Shown in pieces: positions 33,961 to 42,977 of a stretch of DNA of 64,000 nt. The DNA comes from an uncultured Bacteroidaceae bacterium (lineage in GTDB: Bacteria > Bacteroidota > Bacteroidia > Bacteroidales > Bacteroidaceae), in assembly GCA_905235575.1 (NCBI GenBank), contig CAJOLZ010000014.1, positions 1 to 64,000 on the forward strand. The letters are read 5' to 3'. Under the pieces are notes generated by a model. The model saw nothing but the letters and a program-made list of their open reading frames with translations, did not search any database and was not told the origin of the DNA. How positions within the stretch are numbered: the first letter of the stretch is position 1; every line of letters starts with the position of its first letter. Position numbers and translations under genes: made by a program.

Positions 33961-34371
33961 ATGAACCCCTTAGGAACCATCATTCCCCTACCTAAACACG
34001 ACGACCCGCGCGGCAATCTCACCGTTGCCGAGGGTGGAACTCATATTCCCTTCGAGATAGCTCGAGCCTACTGGTTGACCGACGTTCCAGGAGGAGAGTG
34101 CCGAGGCGGTCATGCCCATCGGAAATGCCGCTCGTTCATCGTCGCTGCCAATGGTTCGTTCGACGTCACCCTCGACAACGGAGAGCGACGCGAAACTTAC
34201 CACCTGAACCATCCCTGGGAAGGACTGCTGGTGGAGACCGGACTCTGGCGAACACTCGATGATTTCTCCTCGGGCGCCGTCTGCATGGTGCTGGCAAGCG
34301 AGCCCTACGAAGAAGAAGACTACATCCGTGAATACGAAGACTTCCTGAACTACGTCAAGAAAGAAGGCTGA
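33961..34371 (+). CDS. FdtA/WxcM-like cupin (sugar 3,4-ketoisomerase family)
   Basis: A 136-residue single cupin domain. DPRGNLTVAEGG at the start, YWLTDVPGGECRGGHAHRKC with paired histidines, and DFSSGAVCMVLASEPYEEEDYIREY at the end match FdtA-type dTDP-4-keto-6-deoxyglucose 3,4-ketoisomerases and the WxcM C-terminal domain. These act in making 3-amino-3,6-dideoxy sugars for surface glycans. No dTDP-sugar genes (rmlA/B) or aminotransferase are adjacent. The neighbour downstream (14 bp) is a FemAB/GNAT-like acyltransferase, a plausible modifier of the same sugar. Confidence 0.8.
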   Translation: MNPLGTIIPLPKHDDPRGNLTVAEGGTHIPFEIARAYWLTDVPGGECRGGHAHRKCRSFIVAANGSFDVTLDNGERRETYHLNHPWEGLLVETGLWRTLDDFSSGAVCMVLASEPYEEEDYIREYEDFLNYVKKEG

Positions 34372-34385
34372 TTACATCAGAGAAA

Positions 34386-35366
34386 ATGACGAATATAAGA
34401 CGATATACGGTCGAAGACAAGGCGCTGTGGGACGCATTCGTGACAGAATCCAGAAACAGCACCTTCCTGTTTCTGCGCGACTACATGGACTATCACCGAC
34501 ACCGCTTCACCGACCACTCCCTGCTTTTCTTCGACGAAAAGGGACGGCTCATTGCCATCCTGCCTGCAAATGAAAGCAAGGACGAAGATGGCTGCAAATA
34601 TCTGGCCTCGCATCAAGGACTCACCTACGGAGGACTGGTGCTCTCGCCACACACATCAGCCATCGAGGTTCTCGCAATCATGAAGGCACTGGTAAGATAT
34701 GCTCAGCAGGAAGCGTTCTCGTATATACTCTACAAAGCACTGCCGACGATATATCACCGTCTGACGACACAAGAAGACCTCTATGCCCTGTTCCGCATGG
34801 GAGCCCAATTGGAATCATGCAACCTTTCGAGCACCATATCTCTGCAAGCCACTCCCCCTGCACCCACAGAACGACGCAGGCTGCGAGGCATGAGAAGGGC
34901 CTTGGAGAAAGACTACACGACAGGAGACGGAAGCCTGCAGGAGTTTTGGCCCATCATGGTAAACAACCTGCAAACACGCTATCATGTCCAGCCTGTACAC
35001 TCGCTGGAAGAGATGCAGTACCTACAAAACCTATTCCCTGAACAGATTATCTGCACGATAGCTCGCGATAACAACGGAACTGCCCAAGCCGGCGCAGTCC
35101 TATACCTGACCACCGGCGTCGTCCACGTTCAGTATGGGCACGCAACGCCTCAAGGAAAGGAAGACGGCGCACTGGACCTGCTATATATCAACCTGATAAA
35201 TCATTACCGTCAACAAGGCTTCCGCTATTTCGATTTCGGCATAAACAACGAGCAGGGAGGCCGCATACTGAACGAAAACCTGACAACACAGAAGGAAGGT
35301 TTCGGAGGCAGAGGAGTCATCTACCCTATATACAAAATAGATTCAAACCTAAACGAAGAAATATGA
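34386..35366 (+). CDS. FemAB/GNAT-like acyltransferase
   Basis: A 326-residue soluble protein with the tandem GNAT layout of FemAB-like proteins. Visible features are NSTFLFLRDYMDYHRHRF (the typical N-terminal segment), an LRGMRRALEKDY helix, and the C-terminal acyl-CoA/aminoacyl-binding strands AGAVLYLTTGVVHVQYGHA and ALDLLYINLINHYRQQGFRYFDFGINNE. Such proteins, next to FdtA-like cupins, often N-acylate amino sugars for surface polymers. It overlaps the next start by 4 bp (ATGA). Confidence 0.75.
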   Translation: MTNIRRYTVEDKALWDAFVTESRNSTFLFLRDYMDYHRHRFTDHSLLFFDEKGRLIAILPANESKDEDGCKYLASHQGLTYGGLVLSPHTSAIEVLAIMKALVRYAQQEAFSYILYKALPTIYHRLTTQEDLYALFRMGAQLESCNLSSTISLQATPPAPTERRRLRGMRRALEKDYTTGDGSLQEFWPIMVNNLQTRYHVQPVHSLEEMQYLQNLFPEQIICTIARDNNGTAQAGAVLYLTTGVVHVQYGHATPQGKEDGALDLLYINLINHYRQQGFRYFDFGINNEQGGRILNENLTTQKEGFGGRGVIYPIYKIDSNLNEEI

Positions 35367-38182
35367 AACATTCATTTTTCCTGTTGGCAACAGTCATGCT
35401 GTTTCTGTCAGCAATGAAAGGATACGGCCAAGCTAATCAGGCCATCGAAACACCCACCACACTCGAAGGCTGGGCCACACGACTGCAGAAATTCGGCAAA
35501 AGCATACCACAGGAACAGGTCTTCGTCCACATGGACAACACCTGTTACTTCCTGGGCGACACCATTTACTTCAAAGCATACCTTCGCCGCAGCGACACTG
35601 GAACGCCCAGCAACCTGAGCGGTCTGCTCTATGCCGAACTCTTCAACCAAGATGGTTACCTCGTGGAGCGACAGCTCATCGAGATGAAGAACGGGCAAGG
35701 CTCAGGCTCCTTCTGTCTGCTCGACACACTCTATGGCGGATACTACGAGCTGCGAGCCTACACACGCTGGCAACTAAACTGGGGAGAGTATGAACACGAC
35801 CACACACGCTCTGCCGAACGCTGGTTCTTCAACCGACGCATGGCCCGCGAATACTACCGCGATTACGAGAAACTCTACAGCCGCGTGTTCCCCGTCTACG
35901 ACAAGCCCAAGACCGAGGGCGACTTCCAGCACGACATGACAGTCCGTCCACTCCGTCGCTACTTCAGAGCAGATAATTCGACACCCGATGCCGAAATCAG
36001 TCTCTATCCCGAAGGCGGTCACCTCGTGGCAGGCATTCCCAACCGAGTAGCTTTCGAAGCCAACGATGAAGACGGCATGCACCTCGAGGGAACACTCGCC
36101 GTTCTCGATGAGTCGGGCAAGAAAGTAGCGGAAGCCAAGACCGAACAACGAGGACGAGGCACTGTTGAGTTCACGCCCGAAGCCAACGGCAAGTACACCG
36201 CACAGTTCACATGGGAGAAAGGAAACGGCAAGAAAAGTCTTCCCGATGTTGAGACAGACGGATGCGCCATCATGGTGAAACAGCAAGGCGACAAGATAGA
36301 AATCAGCCTCAACTGTGCCGGTACAGCCACACAGGAAGAACTCGGCATCACCATCCTCAGCCAAGATTTGCTGCAAGACTTCCAGGAACTGGGCAAGATA
36401 ACCCAGAAGACCATCACACTGCAAGCCAAGGATCTCCGCAACGGAGTCATCCAAGCCACCGTTTTCAATGCCCAGGGACGTATCTATGCCGACCGACTCT
36501 TCTTCGTGCGCAACGCCAGCCAGGAGCATAGCCCACTCACCTTCACCGACATATCCAAAGCCGGATACGAAGCCTATGCCCCCATCCGTCTGGGCGTGAA
36601 AGGGGGAACACCCGGAGCCGACATCAGCCTCGCAGTGCGTGACGCAGCACACACCGAGTACATCTATGACAACGGAACCATCCTCACCGAAATGCTCCTC
36701 AGCAGCCAGATACGCGGATTCGTAGAAGACCCGGGCTACTACTTCGAGAAAGACGACGAGGAACACCAGCGCGCCCTCGACCTCCTGCTCATGATACAAG
36801 GATGGCGCAGATACAACTGGCAAGTGATGGCCACACCCGGATACTTCATTCTCAATCACCGACCTGAAATCACACAGCTCATGGTCGGCGAAGTAAACAC
36901 ATACATGGCACAGGAACGGGAAGACGCGCTCCGTGATGCAGGAGAAGAAATGATGGCACAGCTGGATGCCGACGGCAGCGACACTGCAACCTCGCCCGAA
37001 GGCACCGACGACACCCACGATGCCGTAGCCGACCTCGTAAGCAACCGCGACATCTTCGACCAGAACGAGAAGACCGGAGCCTCCCAGAACACGGCCATCA
37101 TAGACCAGCAAAACCTCTACGGACGCAGCAACCTGAAGCGCGACGTCATCCTCCATGCCGAGTTCACACAGCCCGGAGCACCTGAAGGTGTAGTCGGTGA
37201 CATGGCCACCACCCAAGGCCGTTTCGCCATCACCAGCCCACGCTTCTACGACGGTTGCTACTTCTTCCTCGCAGCCAGCGACTCCACCAAGTGGAAGAAA
37301 GAAGAGACTGCCGAAAACATCATGTGGGTGCTCGAAGCCGAAGACAAAAGCGGTGAGCTCAACTACCCCGAGTTCTACGTCAAGCTCACCCCATTCTACC
37401 CCCGCTTCGTCAAACCCTACAACTTCTATCAGACCAACCTCTCCCCTGCCCCCAAAGGCAGCGCCATGTCGAAGGACTGGCTTGAAGACGGAACGCGCAC
37501 CCTCCGCGAAGTCACCGTAGGGGCCCGACGCAACGGCATGAGCCGCTTTGATGCCTCGAAACCTGCCTATGTCATCGACGCATACAAGGCATTCAACGAC
37601 GTAGCCGACGCAGGACTCAATACAGGCATATACTATGGCGCGCTCTCCTTCGCCAACACACTCGCACGAAACTACATAGGAGATATGAACATCGAGCGAA
37701 ACTACGACCTCGAGATACGCTACAACAACCGCAACACCAGCACCAACATGGGTCCCGAAGTCCTGGCTGCCTACGACCACCTGCAGAACCTCGACAAGGT
37801 CTACATCTACACCGACTACAGCCCGCGCCGCGAGGGCGACAAACGCTACGAAAACAGCAATCAGCCCGAAGTTATCATCTCCCTCAACCAATATTCCGAC
37901 CGCTCAGTGCGTCCCACCTTCCGTGACCGACGCTACATTCTCCAAGGCTATGCTGTGAGCGAGGACTTCTACCAGCCCGACTACTCCAGCAAACCGCTGC
38001 CCGAGCACAAGGACTATCGGCGCACGCTCTATTGGAACCCCGACGTGAAACTCGACGCAAACGGCGAGGCCACCGTCAGCTTCTATAACAACGGCAAACA
38101 GACGCAAATAGCCGTCAGCGCCGAGGGTATGGACAGCGAAGGGACGCTGCTCAGCGGACGCAGTCTGCCGGAGGAGCGATAA
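35363..38182 (+). CDS. Large secreted MG2-domain (macroglobulin-like) protein
   Basis: A 939-residue exported protein with a signal peptide (MKHSFFLLATVMLFLSAMKGYGQ). Residues about 45-140 form an MG2-like domain (PQEQVFVHMDNTCYFLGDT, GYYELRAYTRW). A second sandwich at about 215-300 begins YPEGGHLVAGIPNRVAFEAND. A TonB-plug-like segment (LREVTVGARRN) lies near residue 715, and the C-terminus has YWNPDVKLDANGEATVSFYN. There is no thioester motif and no beta-barrel. The layout is a Bacteroidota envelope family of unknown function. It starts within the stop codon of the acyltransferase gene, so it is probably made with it. Confidence 0.75.
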   Translation: MKHSFFLLATVMLFLSAMKGYGQANQAIETPTTLEGWATRLQKFGKSIPQEQVFVHMDNTCYFLGDTIYFKAYLRRSDTGTPSNLSGLLYAELFNQDGYLVERQLIEMKNGQGSGSFCLLDTLYGGYYELRAYTRWQLNWGEYEHDHTRSAERWFFNRRMAREYYRDYEKLYSRVFPVYDKPKTEGDFQHDMTVRPLRRYFRADNSTPDAEISLYPEGGHLVAGIPNRVAFEANDEDGMHLEGTLAVLDESGKKVAEAKTEQRGRGTVEFTPEANGKYTAQFTWEKGNGKKSLPDVETDGCAIMVKQQGDKIEISLNCAGTATQEELGITILSQDLLQDFQELGKITQKTITLQAKDLRNGVIQATVFNAQGRIYADRLFFVRNASQEHSPLTFTDISKAGYEAYAPIRLGVKGGTPGADISLAVRDAAHTEYIYDNGTILTEMLLSSQIRGFVEDPGYYFEKDDEEHQRALDLLLMIQGWRRYNWQVMATPGYFILNHRPEITQLMVGEVNTYMAQEREDALRDAGEEMMAQLDADGSDTATSPEGTDDTHDAVADLVSNRDIFDQNEKTGASQNTAIIDQQNLYGRSNLKRDVILHAEFTQPGAPEGVVGDMATTQGRFAITSPRFYDGCYFFLAASDSTKWKKEETAENIMWVLEAEDKSGELNYPEFYVKLTPFYPRFVKPYNFYQTNLSPAPKGSAMSKDWLEDGTRTLREVTVGARRNGMSRFDASKPAYVIDAYKAFNDVADAGLNTGIYYGALSFANTLARNYIGDMNIERNYDLEIRYNNRNTSTNMGPEVLAAYDHLQNLDKVYIYTDYSPRREGDKRYENSNQPEVIISLNQYSDRSVRPTFRDRRYILQGYAVSEDFYQPDYSSKPLPEHKDYRRTLYWNPDVKLDANGEATVSFYNNGKQTQIAVSAEGMDSEGTLLSGRSLPEER

Positions 38183-38183
38183 A

Positions 38184-38263
38184 CGCACCACGCTTTTCAG
38201 GCTGACGCACCACAGTGCGAAGGCCAACGCACCACGTTGCGACGGGCGTCGCAGCGTGGTGCG
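38184..38263 (+). repeat. Palindromic array R7 (four units)
   Basis: Units at 38184, 38206, 38228 and 38250, then eight T. The first unit starts one base after the stop codon of the MG2 gene. Well placed as a terminator. Confidence 0.9.
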
Positions 38264-38402
38264 TTTTTTTTCATACGCTTGCGGAAGAATATGTCCAATG
38301 ATTCCAAGCCGCCCGTTCAGAATCGTGAGCAAGAAACCAGTGAGTTTTTCATCAGGACAATTTTTCCCCCTTTTAGACCTCTGATTTGTGCGAAAATCGC
38401 CC

Positions 38403-38410
38403 TATCTTTG
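38403..38410 (+). promoter_or_regulatory. -7 box of the nitroreductase gene
   Basis: TATCTTTG, 57 bp before the ATG. The nearest TTTG (38385-38388) is too close (14 bp). Confidence 0.6.
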
Positions 38411-38467
38411 CACACAGAGGCCAGAAAGCCGAACTTTATTCACAAACCTATAAAAAGAAGTAAAACG

Positions 38468-39094
38468 ATGAAAAAGATTCTTCTCTCCCTGATGGCAGTC
38501 GTGCTGGGAACGGCTGGCTGCTTCGCCCAAGGAATGAAACTGCCCGACCCGCAGAAGACGGGCGGCAAGAGTATTATGGAAACGCTGTGGAGCCGCGCTT
38601 CGAGTACGGAATTCAGCGACAAGATGCTGAGCCGTCAGGACCTCTCCGACCTGCTTTTCGCAGCCATCGGCGTGAACCGCGAGGACGGCAGGATGACGTC
38701 GCCCACGGCCGCCAACAAGCAGGAGATTCGCGTCTTTGTCTTCACCGCCAGAGGTGTGGCCGAGTACATGAACAAGGAGCATAGCCTGCGCCCCGTGACT
38801 CAAGGCGACCACCGCGACCTCATCGCAGCCCATCAGGAATGGGTGAAGAGTGCTCCGGTGATTCTGCTGATGGTGGCCGATGCCGACAGGGTCGGCAGCA
38901 ACAGCGAGCGGTCGAAGACCATGATGGCAATAGACGCCGGCATCGTGTCGGAGAACATCAACCTCTACTGCGCCGGAGCAGGTCTTGTCACACGTCCGCG
39001 TGCCTCGATGGACGACGAGGGCATCAAGAAGCTGCTCTCACTGGGCGAGGGGCAGACGCCGCTCATGAACAACCCCGTGGGCTATCCCAAGTGA
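38468..39094 (+). CDS. Secreted nitroreductase-family (SagB-like) protein
   Basis: A 208-residue protein of the FMN nitroreductase fold with a signal peptide (MKKILLSLMAVVLGTAGCFAQ). Family marks are SRASSTEFSDKMLSRQDLSDLLFAA, GVNREDGRMTSPTAANKQEI (substrate/FMN segment) and the C-terminal GLVTRPRASMDDEGI. ATG 38468 is used because it gives the signal peptide and lies after the promoter; a longer frame to 38237 reaches back into the repeat array. These proteins reduce quinones, nitro compounds or oxidise heterocycles using FMN. Export of an FMN enzyme is unusual and the physiological substrate is unknown. Confidence 0.82.
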   Translation: MKKILLSLMAVVLGTAGCFAQGMKLPDPQKTGGKSIMETLWSRASSTEFSDKMLSRQDLSDLLFAAIGVNREDGRMTSPTAANKQEIRVFVFTARGVAEYMNKEHSLRPVTQGDHRDLIAAHQEWVKSAPVILLMVADADRVGSNSERSKTMMAIDAGIVSENINLYCAGAGLVTRPRASMDDEGIKKLLSLGEGQTPLMNNPVGYPK

Positions 39095-39110
39095 GAACGT
39101 CTCGCCGAGA

Positions 39111-39190
39111 CGTACCACGTTATGTAGTCTGTCGCACCACGCTGCGACAGGCAACGCACCACAGTGCGACAGGCGTCGCAGCGTGGTGCG
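39111..39190 (+). repeat. Palindromic array R8 (four units)
   Basis: Units at 39111 (degenerate CGTACCACGTTATG), 39133, 39155 and 39177, then six T. 16 bp after the nitroreductase stop. Confidence 0.88.
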
Positions 39191-39266
39191 TTTTTTACAT
39201 GAGTTGGTCATATACCATTATATAATGATACAAGTGTCTCCACGTAAGAGAAAAACGGGAACAAGT

Positions 39267-39298
39267 TTTGTTTATATTCCTGCTAATTCGTAATTTTG
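39267..39298 (+). promoter_or_regulatory. Promoter of the kinase-nhaA genes
   Basis: TTTG 39267-39270, a 20-bp spacer, TAATTTTG 39291-39298. Confidence 0.8.
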
Positions 39299-39323
39299 CA
39301 GAACGTATCAGATATACAACACG

Positions 39324-40427
39324 ATGGCAGACATGAAAAAGATTGTGGCGCTGTTCGACGCCAAAGGCACGGTGGAAAGTATCGTTCCGCTGGGCGAGGG
39401 TCTGATAAACGACACCTTCCTGGTGCGCACGCTCGAGCCGGAAGCGCCCGACTATGTGCTGCAGCGCATCAACCGCCACGTTTTCCCCGACGTAGAGATG
39501 GTGATGCGCAATATCTCGTCGGTGACGGCTCACATACGGCACAAGCTGGAACTGGCCGGGACGACCGACATAGACCGCCGGGTGCTGACCTTTGTGCGTC
39601 TCAGAGACGACGCGCAGCAGCTCTATGCCGAGGTGGAGGACGAATGTTGGCGGATGAGCCGATACATCCCCCGCTCGGTGACAAAACAGCAGGTGGACAC
39701 TCAGAGCAGCAGAGAGGCGGGACGTGCCTTCGGCGAGTTTCAGGCGCTGCTCGCAGACCTGAAAACACCGCTGGGCGAGACCATAAAGAACTTCCACAAC
39801 ATGGAGTTCCGTCTGGAGCAACTGCGCGAGGCGGTGAAGGAAGACCGTGCCGGCAGGCTGAGAGAACGCCGTGTACAGGCGCTGCTCATCAAGATTGAAC
39901 GCCGCGCAAACGACATGTGCCGCGCCGAAAGGATGGGACGCGAAGGTGCGCTGCCCAAACGAGTGTGCCACTGCGACACGAAAGTGAACAACATTCTCTT
40001 CGACGAGGGCGGCGACGTGCTCTGCGTAATAGATCTCGACACGGTGATGCCAAGCTTCGTTTTCTCGGACTACGGCGATTTCCTGCGCTCTGCAGCGAAC
40101 ACCGAACCCGATGATAGCGCGCGACTGGACGAGGTGGACTTCCGCATGGACATCTTCGAGGCTTTTACCGCTGGCTACCTCGAAAGCGCACGTTGCTTCC
40201 TGCTCCCTCAGGAGGTGGACAACCTGCCCTATGCCGCACAGCTCTTCCCCTACATGCAGTGCGTGCGCTTCCTGTGGGACTATCTGCAAGGCGACCTCTA
40301 CTGGAAATGCTCGCGCCCCGACCATAATCTGGTGAGAGCCGAGAACCAGATGCGGCTGCTGCTCAGCGCAGAAGAAAAGGAGCCAGAAATGCGCGACATC
40401 ATCAAGAGGCTAAACAGCGAATTGTGA
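39324..40427 (+). CDS. NahK-like phosphotransferase (APH fold), probable amino-sugar 1-kinase
   Basis: A 367-residue kinase of the aminoglycoside/choline phosphotransferase fold. VCHCDTKVNNILFD carries the catalytic Asp and metal Asn, and VIDLDTVMPS the second metal Asp. The N-terminal GLINDTFLVRT and LQRINRHVFPD match N-acetylhexosamine 1-kinases (NahK), which phosphorylate GlcNAc/GalNAc at C1. No lacto-N-biose phosphorylase or nucleotidyltransferase is adjacent, so the sugar is uncertain. ATG 39324 follows the promoter at a normal distance; ATG 39333 is an alternative. nhaA follows 10 bp later. Confidence 0.82.
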   Translation: MADMKKIVALFDAKGTVESIVPLGEGLINDTFLVRTLEPEAPDYVLQRINRHVFPDVEMVMRNISSVTAHIRHKLELAGTTDIDRRVLTFVRLRDDAQQLYAEVEDECWRMSRYIPRSVTKQQVDTQSSREAGRAFGEFQALLADLKTPLGETIKNFHNMEFRLEQLREAVKEDRAGRLRERRVQALLIKIERRANDMCRAERMGREGALPKRVCHCDTKVNNILFDEGGDVLCVIDLDTVMPSFVFSDYGDFLRSAANTEPDDSARLDEVDFRMDIFEAFTAGYLESARCFLLPQEVDNLPYAAQLFPYMQCVRFLWDYLQGDLYWKCSRPDHNLVRAENQMRLLLSAEEKEPEMRDIIKRLNSEL

Positions 40428-40437
40428 ATTAAGAAAT

Positions 40438-41835
40438 ATGAATTGTAACGATATGGAAAACCTTTCAACAAATGTATCTTATTCCTTCACCGCGTGGGTG
40501 AGGAAAAACATCACGTCGAGCGTTCTGCTGGTGATTGCAACCGTAGCCGCCCTCATCATTGCCAATGGTCCCTGGGGCGAGGGCTACGCTGCATTCTGGG
40601 AACAGCCGGTGAGCCTCATCCTGGGCAAGTTCAACCTCTTCAGTCACAACGGGCACCCGATGTCACTGGGAACCTTCATTAACGACTTCCTGATGGCAAT
40701 CTTCTTCCTGAGCGTCGGTCTCGAAATAAAGCGCGAGATGCTGTGCGGCGAACTGTCGTCGGTGAAGAAGGCGCTGGCCCCCGTCATCGGAGCCTGCGGC
40801 GGAATGCTGCTGCCTGTAGTGGTATTCACGCTTGTATGCCCTGCCGACGAGGTGATGCAGCGCGGTATGGCCATCCCGATGGCTACGGATATCGCCTTCT
40901 CGCTGGGTGTGCTGTCGGTATTTTCTAAACGAGTGCCGCTGGGTCTGAAGGTCTTTCTGGCAACGCTTGCCGTAGCGGACGACCTGGGAGGCATCCTCGT
41001 GATTGCTATCCGCTATACCGAAGAGATGTCTTGGTTCTATCTGGGCGCAGCAGCTCTGACCACCATAGTGCTGCTGACCGGCAACTGGCGAGGCATTCGC
41101 TCAAAAGCGTTCTATTTCACTTTCGGCATCGTGCTGTGGTACTGTATGGTGCACAGCGGCATCCACTCCACCATCTCGGGCGTTGTACTCGCATTCTGTG
41201 TGCCAGCTAACCTGCCCCACGGCACGAAGTATTACATCGAAAGAATCAGACGTGCCATCAACCACTTCCCGGAGATGGAGGTGGTGAAGGCCGATCGCAA
41301 CAAGCCTACCATCCTAAGTGACGATGAGGTGTCGATTCTGAAGAGCATTGAGAGTGCGAGCGACAGACTCATCAGTCCGCTTCAGGATATGGAAGACATC
41401 CTGAAGGTTCCGGTGAACTACTACATCCTGCCCATCTTTGCCTTTGCAAATGCAGGCGTCAACCTGGATGGAATGTCGATGGGCGACCTGCTGAGCGGCG
41501 TTGGTCTGGCTGTGTTCCTGGGTCTGCTGATTGGAAAGTTTATCGGTGTGTTCAGCTTCACCTGGCTCTTCATCAAGCTGCGCGTCATTCAGATGCCGAA
41601 GAACTCGACATGGGCTTCGCTTGCCTCAGTATGCATGCTGTGCGGAATAGGCTTCACAGTGTCTATGTTCATGGCAAACTTGTCTTACGACAGCACGGCA
41701 CACCTGAAATTGCTCAACGATGCAAAACTGGGCATCCTGTGCGGCTCTGTTGCCTCGGCGCTGGTAGGATGCCTGATGCTGAACTTTACGTTGCCTAAGG
41801 AAGCGGAACTCGAAGAAACGTCAAATGCGGAATAA
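40438..41835 (+). CDS. nhaA: Na+/H+ antiporter NhaA
   Basis: A 465-residue inner-membrane antiporter with about 12 helices. The ion-binding aspartates are Asp-181/Asp-182 in LAVADDLGGI. FLMAIFFLSVGLEIKREM, MATDIAFSLGVLS and the C-terminal GFTVSMFMANLSY are diagnostic. It is longer than E. coli NhaA (388) because of a loop of about 70 residues around 270-335 (YYIERIRRAINHF to DILKVP), which I recall as common in Bacteroidota NhaA. It exports Na+ in exchange for H+ and supports pH and salt tolerance. Confidence 0.95.
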   Translation: MNCNDMENLSTNVSYSFTAWVRKNITSSVLLVIATVAALIIANGPWGEGYAAFWEQPVSLILGKFNLFSHNGHPMSLGTFINDFLMAIFFLSVGLEIKREMLCGELSSVKKALAPVIGACGGMLLPVVVFTLVCPADEVMQRGMAIPMATDIAFSLGVLSVFSKRVPLGLKVFLATLAVADDLGGILVIAIRYTEEMSWFYLGAAALTTIVLLTGNWRGIRSKAFYFTFGIVLWYCMVHSGIHSTISGVVLAFCVPANLPHGTKYYIERIRRAINHFPEMEVVKADRNKPTILSDDEVSILKSIESASDRLISPLQDMEDILKVPVNYYILPIFAFANAGVNLDGMSMGDLLSGVGLAVFLGLLIGKFIGVFSFTWLFIKLRVIQMPKNSTWASLASVCMLCGIGFTVSMFMANLSYDSTAHLKLLNDAKLGILCGSVASALVGCLMLNFTLPKEAELEETSNAE

Positions 41836-41850
41836 TCCGCAGGGCGTTCT

Positions 41851-42348
41851 TCAGTTCACTTTGAAGCGATACTTCACTTCCGAGAGCGCTTCGTTAGCCT
41901 TTACGATTTTATCTTTCAAGCCCTCCTTGTAGGTTTTCAGCCTGCGAGCGAGGGCTTCGTCTTTCAGTGCCAATATCTCGACAGCAAGCAGAGCGGCGTT
42001 CTGTGCTGCGTTCACACCGACGGTGGCAACGGGTATGCCCGGCGGCATCTGTATCATGCTGAGCATCGCGTCGAGCCCGTCGAGCATGCCTTTGATGGGG
42101 ACGCCTATTACGGGGATTGTGGTGCCTGCAGCTATCACACCTGGTAAAGCGGCAGCCATGCCTGCTCCGGCTATGATTACTTCCACGCCGCGTCCTTCGG
42201 CTTCGGCTGCAAAAGTCTCCACCTCACGAGGAGTGCGGTGGGCACTCAAAGCGTTCATTTCAAATGGAATCTCCATCATATCGAGAATCGCAGCTGCTTT
42301 TTCCATGACGGGCAGGTCGCTGGTGCTGCCCATGATAATGCTTACCAT
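41851..42348 (-). CDS. purE: N5-carboxyaminoimidazole ribonucleotide mutase
   Basis: A 165-residue class I PurE that shifts the carboxyl group in N5-CAIR to give CAIR in purine synthesis. IIMGSTSDLPVME, SAHRTPREV, IAGAGMAAALPGV and GVPIKG are the expected motifs. It is the last gene of a leftward operon with rpoN and the PAP2 gene; the gap to the PAP2 stop is 20 bp. No other purine genes are near. Confidence 0.95.
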   Translation of the reverse strand: MVSIIMGSTSDLPVMEKAAAILDMMEIPFEMNALSAHRTPREVETFAAEAEGRGVEVIIAGAGMAAALPGVIAAGTTIPVIGVPIKGMLDGLDAMLSMIQMPPGIPVATVGVNAAQNAALLAVEILALKDEALARRLKTYKEGLKDKIVKANEALSEVKYRFKVN

Positions 42349-42368
42349 ATCTGTTTTCTATAAGAGGG

Positions 42369-42977
42369 TTAAACGATGATTCCTATGTATCCGCAGATGA
42401 TACCCATAAGGGTTCCGCACAAGACTTGCCCCAACGTGTGTTGTCGCAACAGCATTCGGCTGCTCATAACCAGTCCCGACACCAGTATCGCCAGACAGAG
42501 CCACCATACGGGGTCGAATCTGAAGAGGATGGAATAGGCTACGAGGGCACCGATGATGGCTCCCGAACCTGCCGAGTGCGTACTTATCTTCCAACGCAGG
42601 TTCACAAGGAAACATACCACTTGCACCAGCAGCGACACCAAGATGATGCCGGTGACGAGGTGCGGGAAGTGAAGTTGACGCAACAGGTGTAGGCAGAAGA
42701 GATAGCTGAGCAGAAAAATAAGATAGGGCACGAAACGGTTCTCGCGATGTCTCAGTTCGTGCCGCCGCAAGCCCACAAGACGCCGATAGATGTAGATTGC
42801 CGTATAGGGCAAGAGCAAGGTGAAGATGCCTACCAGCATCATGACGTAAAGCTTCGTCATCCAGGGCAACATCGAGAAGTAACTTATCGTAAAGAGGATG
42901 AAGATGCCCAGAAGGGGATAGTACACCGGTCGGAAGACGGTGGAAAGTATGCGTGCTATGATGATTGCGGCTTTCAT
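42369..42977 (-). CDS. PAP2-like membrane phosphatase family protein
   Basis: A 202-residue membrane protein with five or six hydrophobic helices. KISTHSAGSGA and SSRMLLRQHTLGQVLCG correspond to the C2 and C3 motifs of PAP2 phosphatases; the catalytic His of C3 (RQHT) is present. The Asp expected four residues after that His is Gln here. Relatives act on lipid phosphates or undecaprenyl pyrophosphate. The altered C3 makes activity less certain. Its start overlaps the rpoN stop by 4 bp. Confidence 0.75.
   Translation of the reverse strand: MKAAIIIARILSTVFRPVYYPLLGIFILFTISYFSMLPWMTKLYVMMLVGIFTLLLPYTAIYIYRRLVGLRRHELRHRENRFVPYLIFLLSYLFCLHLLRQLHFPHLVTGIILVSLLVQVVCFLVNLRWKISTHSAGSGAIIGALVAYSILFRFDPVWWLCLAILVSGLVMSSRMLLRQHTLGQVLCGTLMGIICGYIGIIV

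Noticed and set aside
35774-37891. Minus-strand open frame of 705 codons inside the MG2 gene
   Set aside because: Val/Gly/Glu-rich translation of the antisense strand, no recognisable domain and no start signals.
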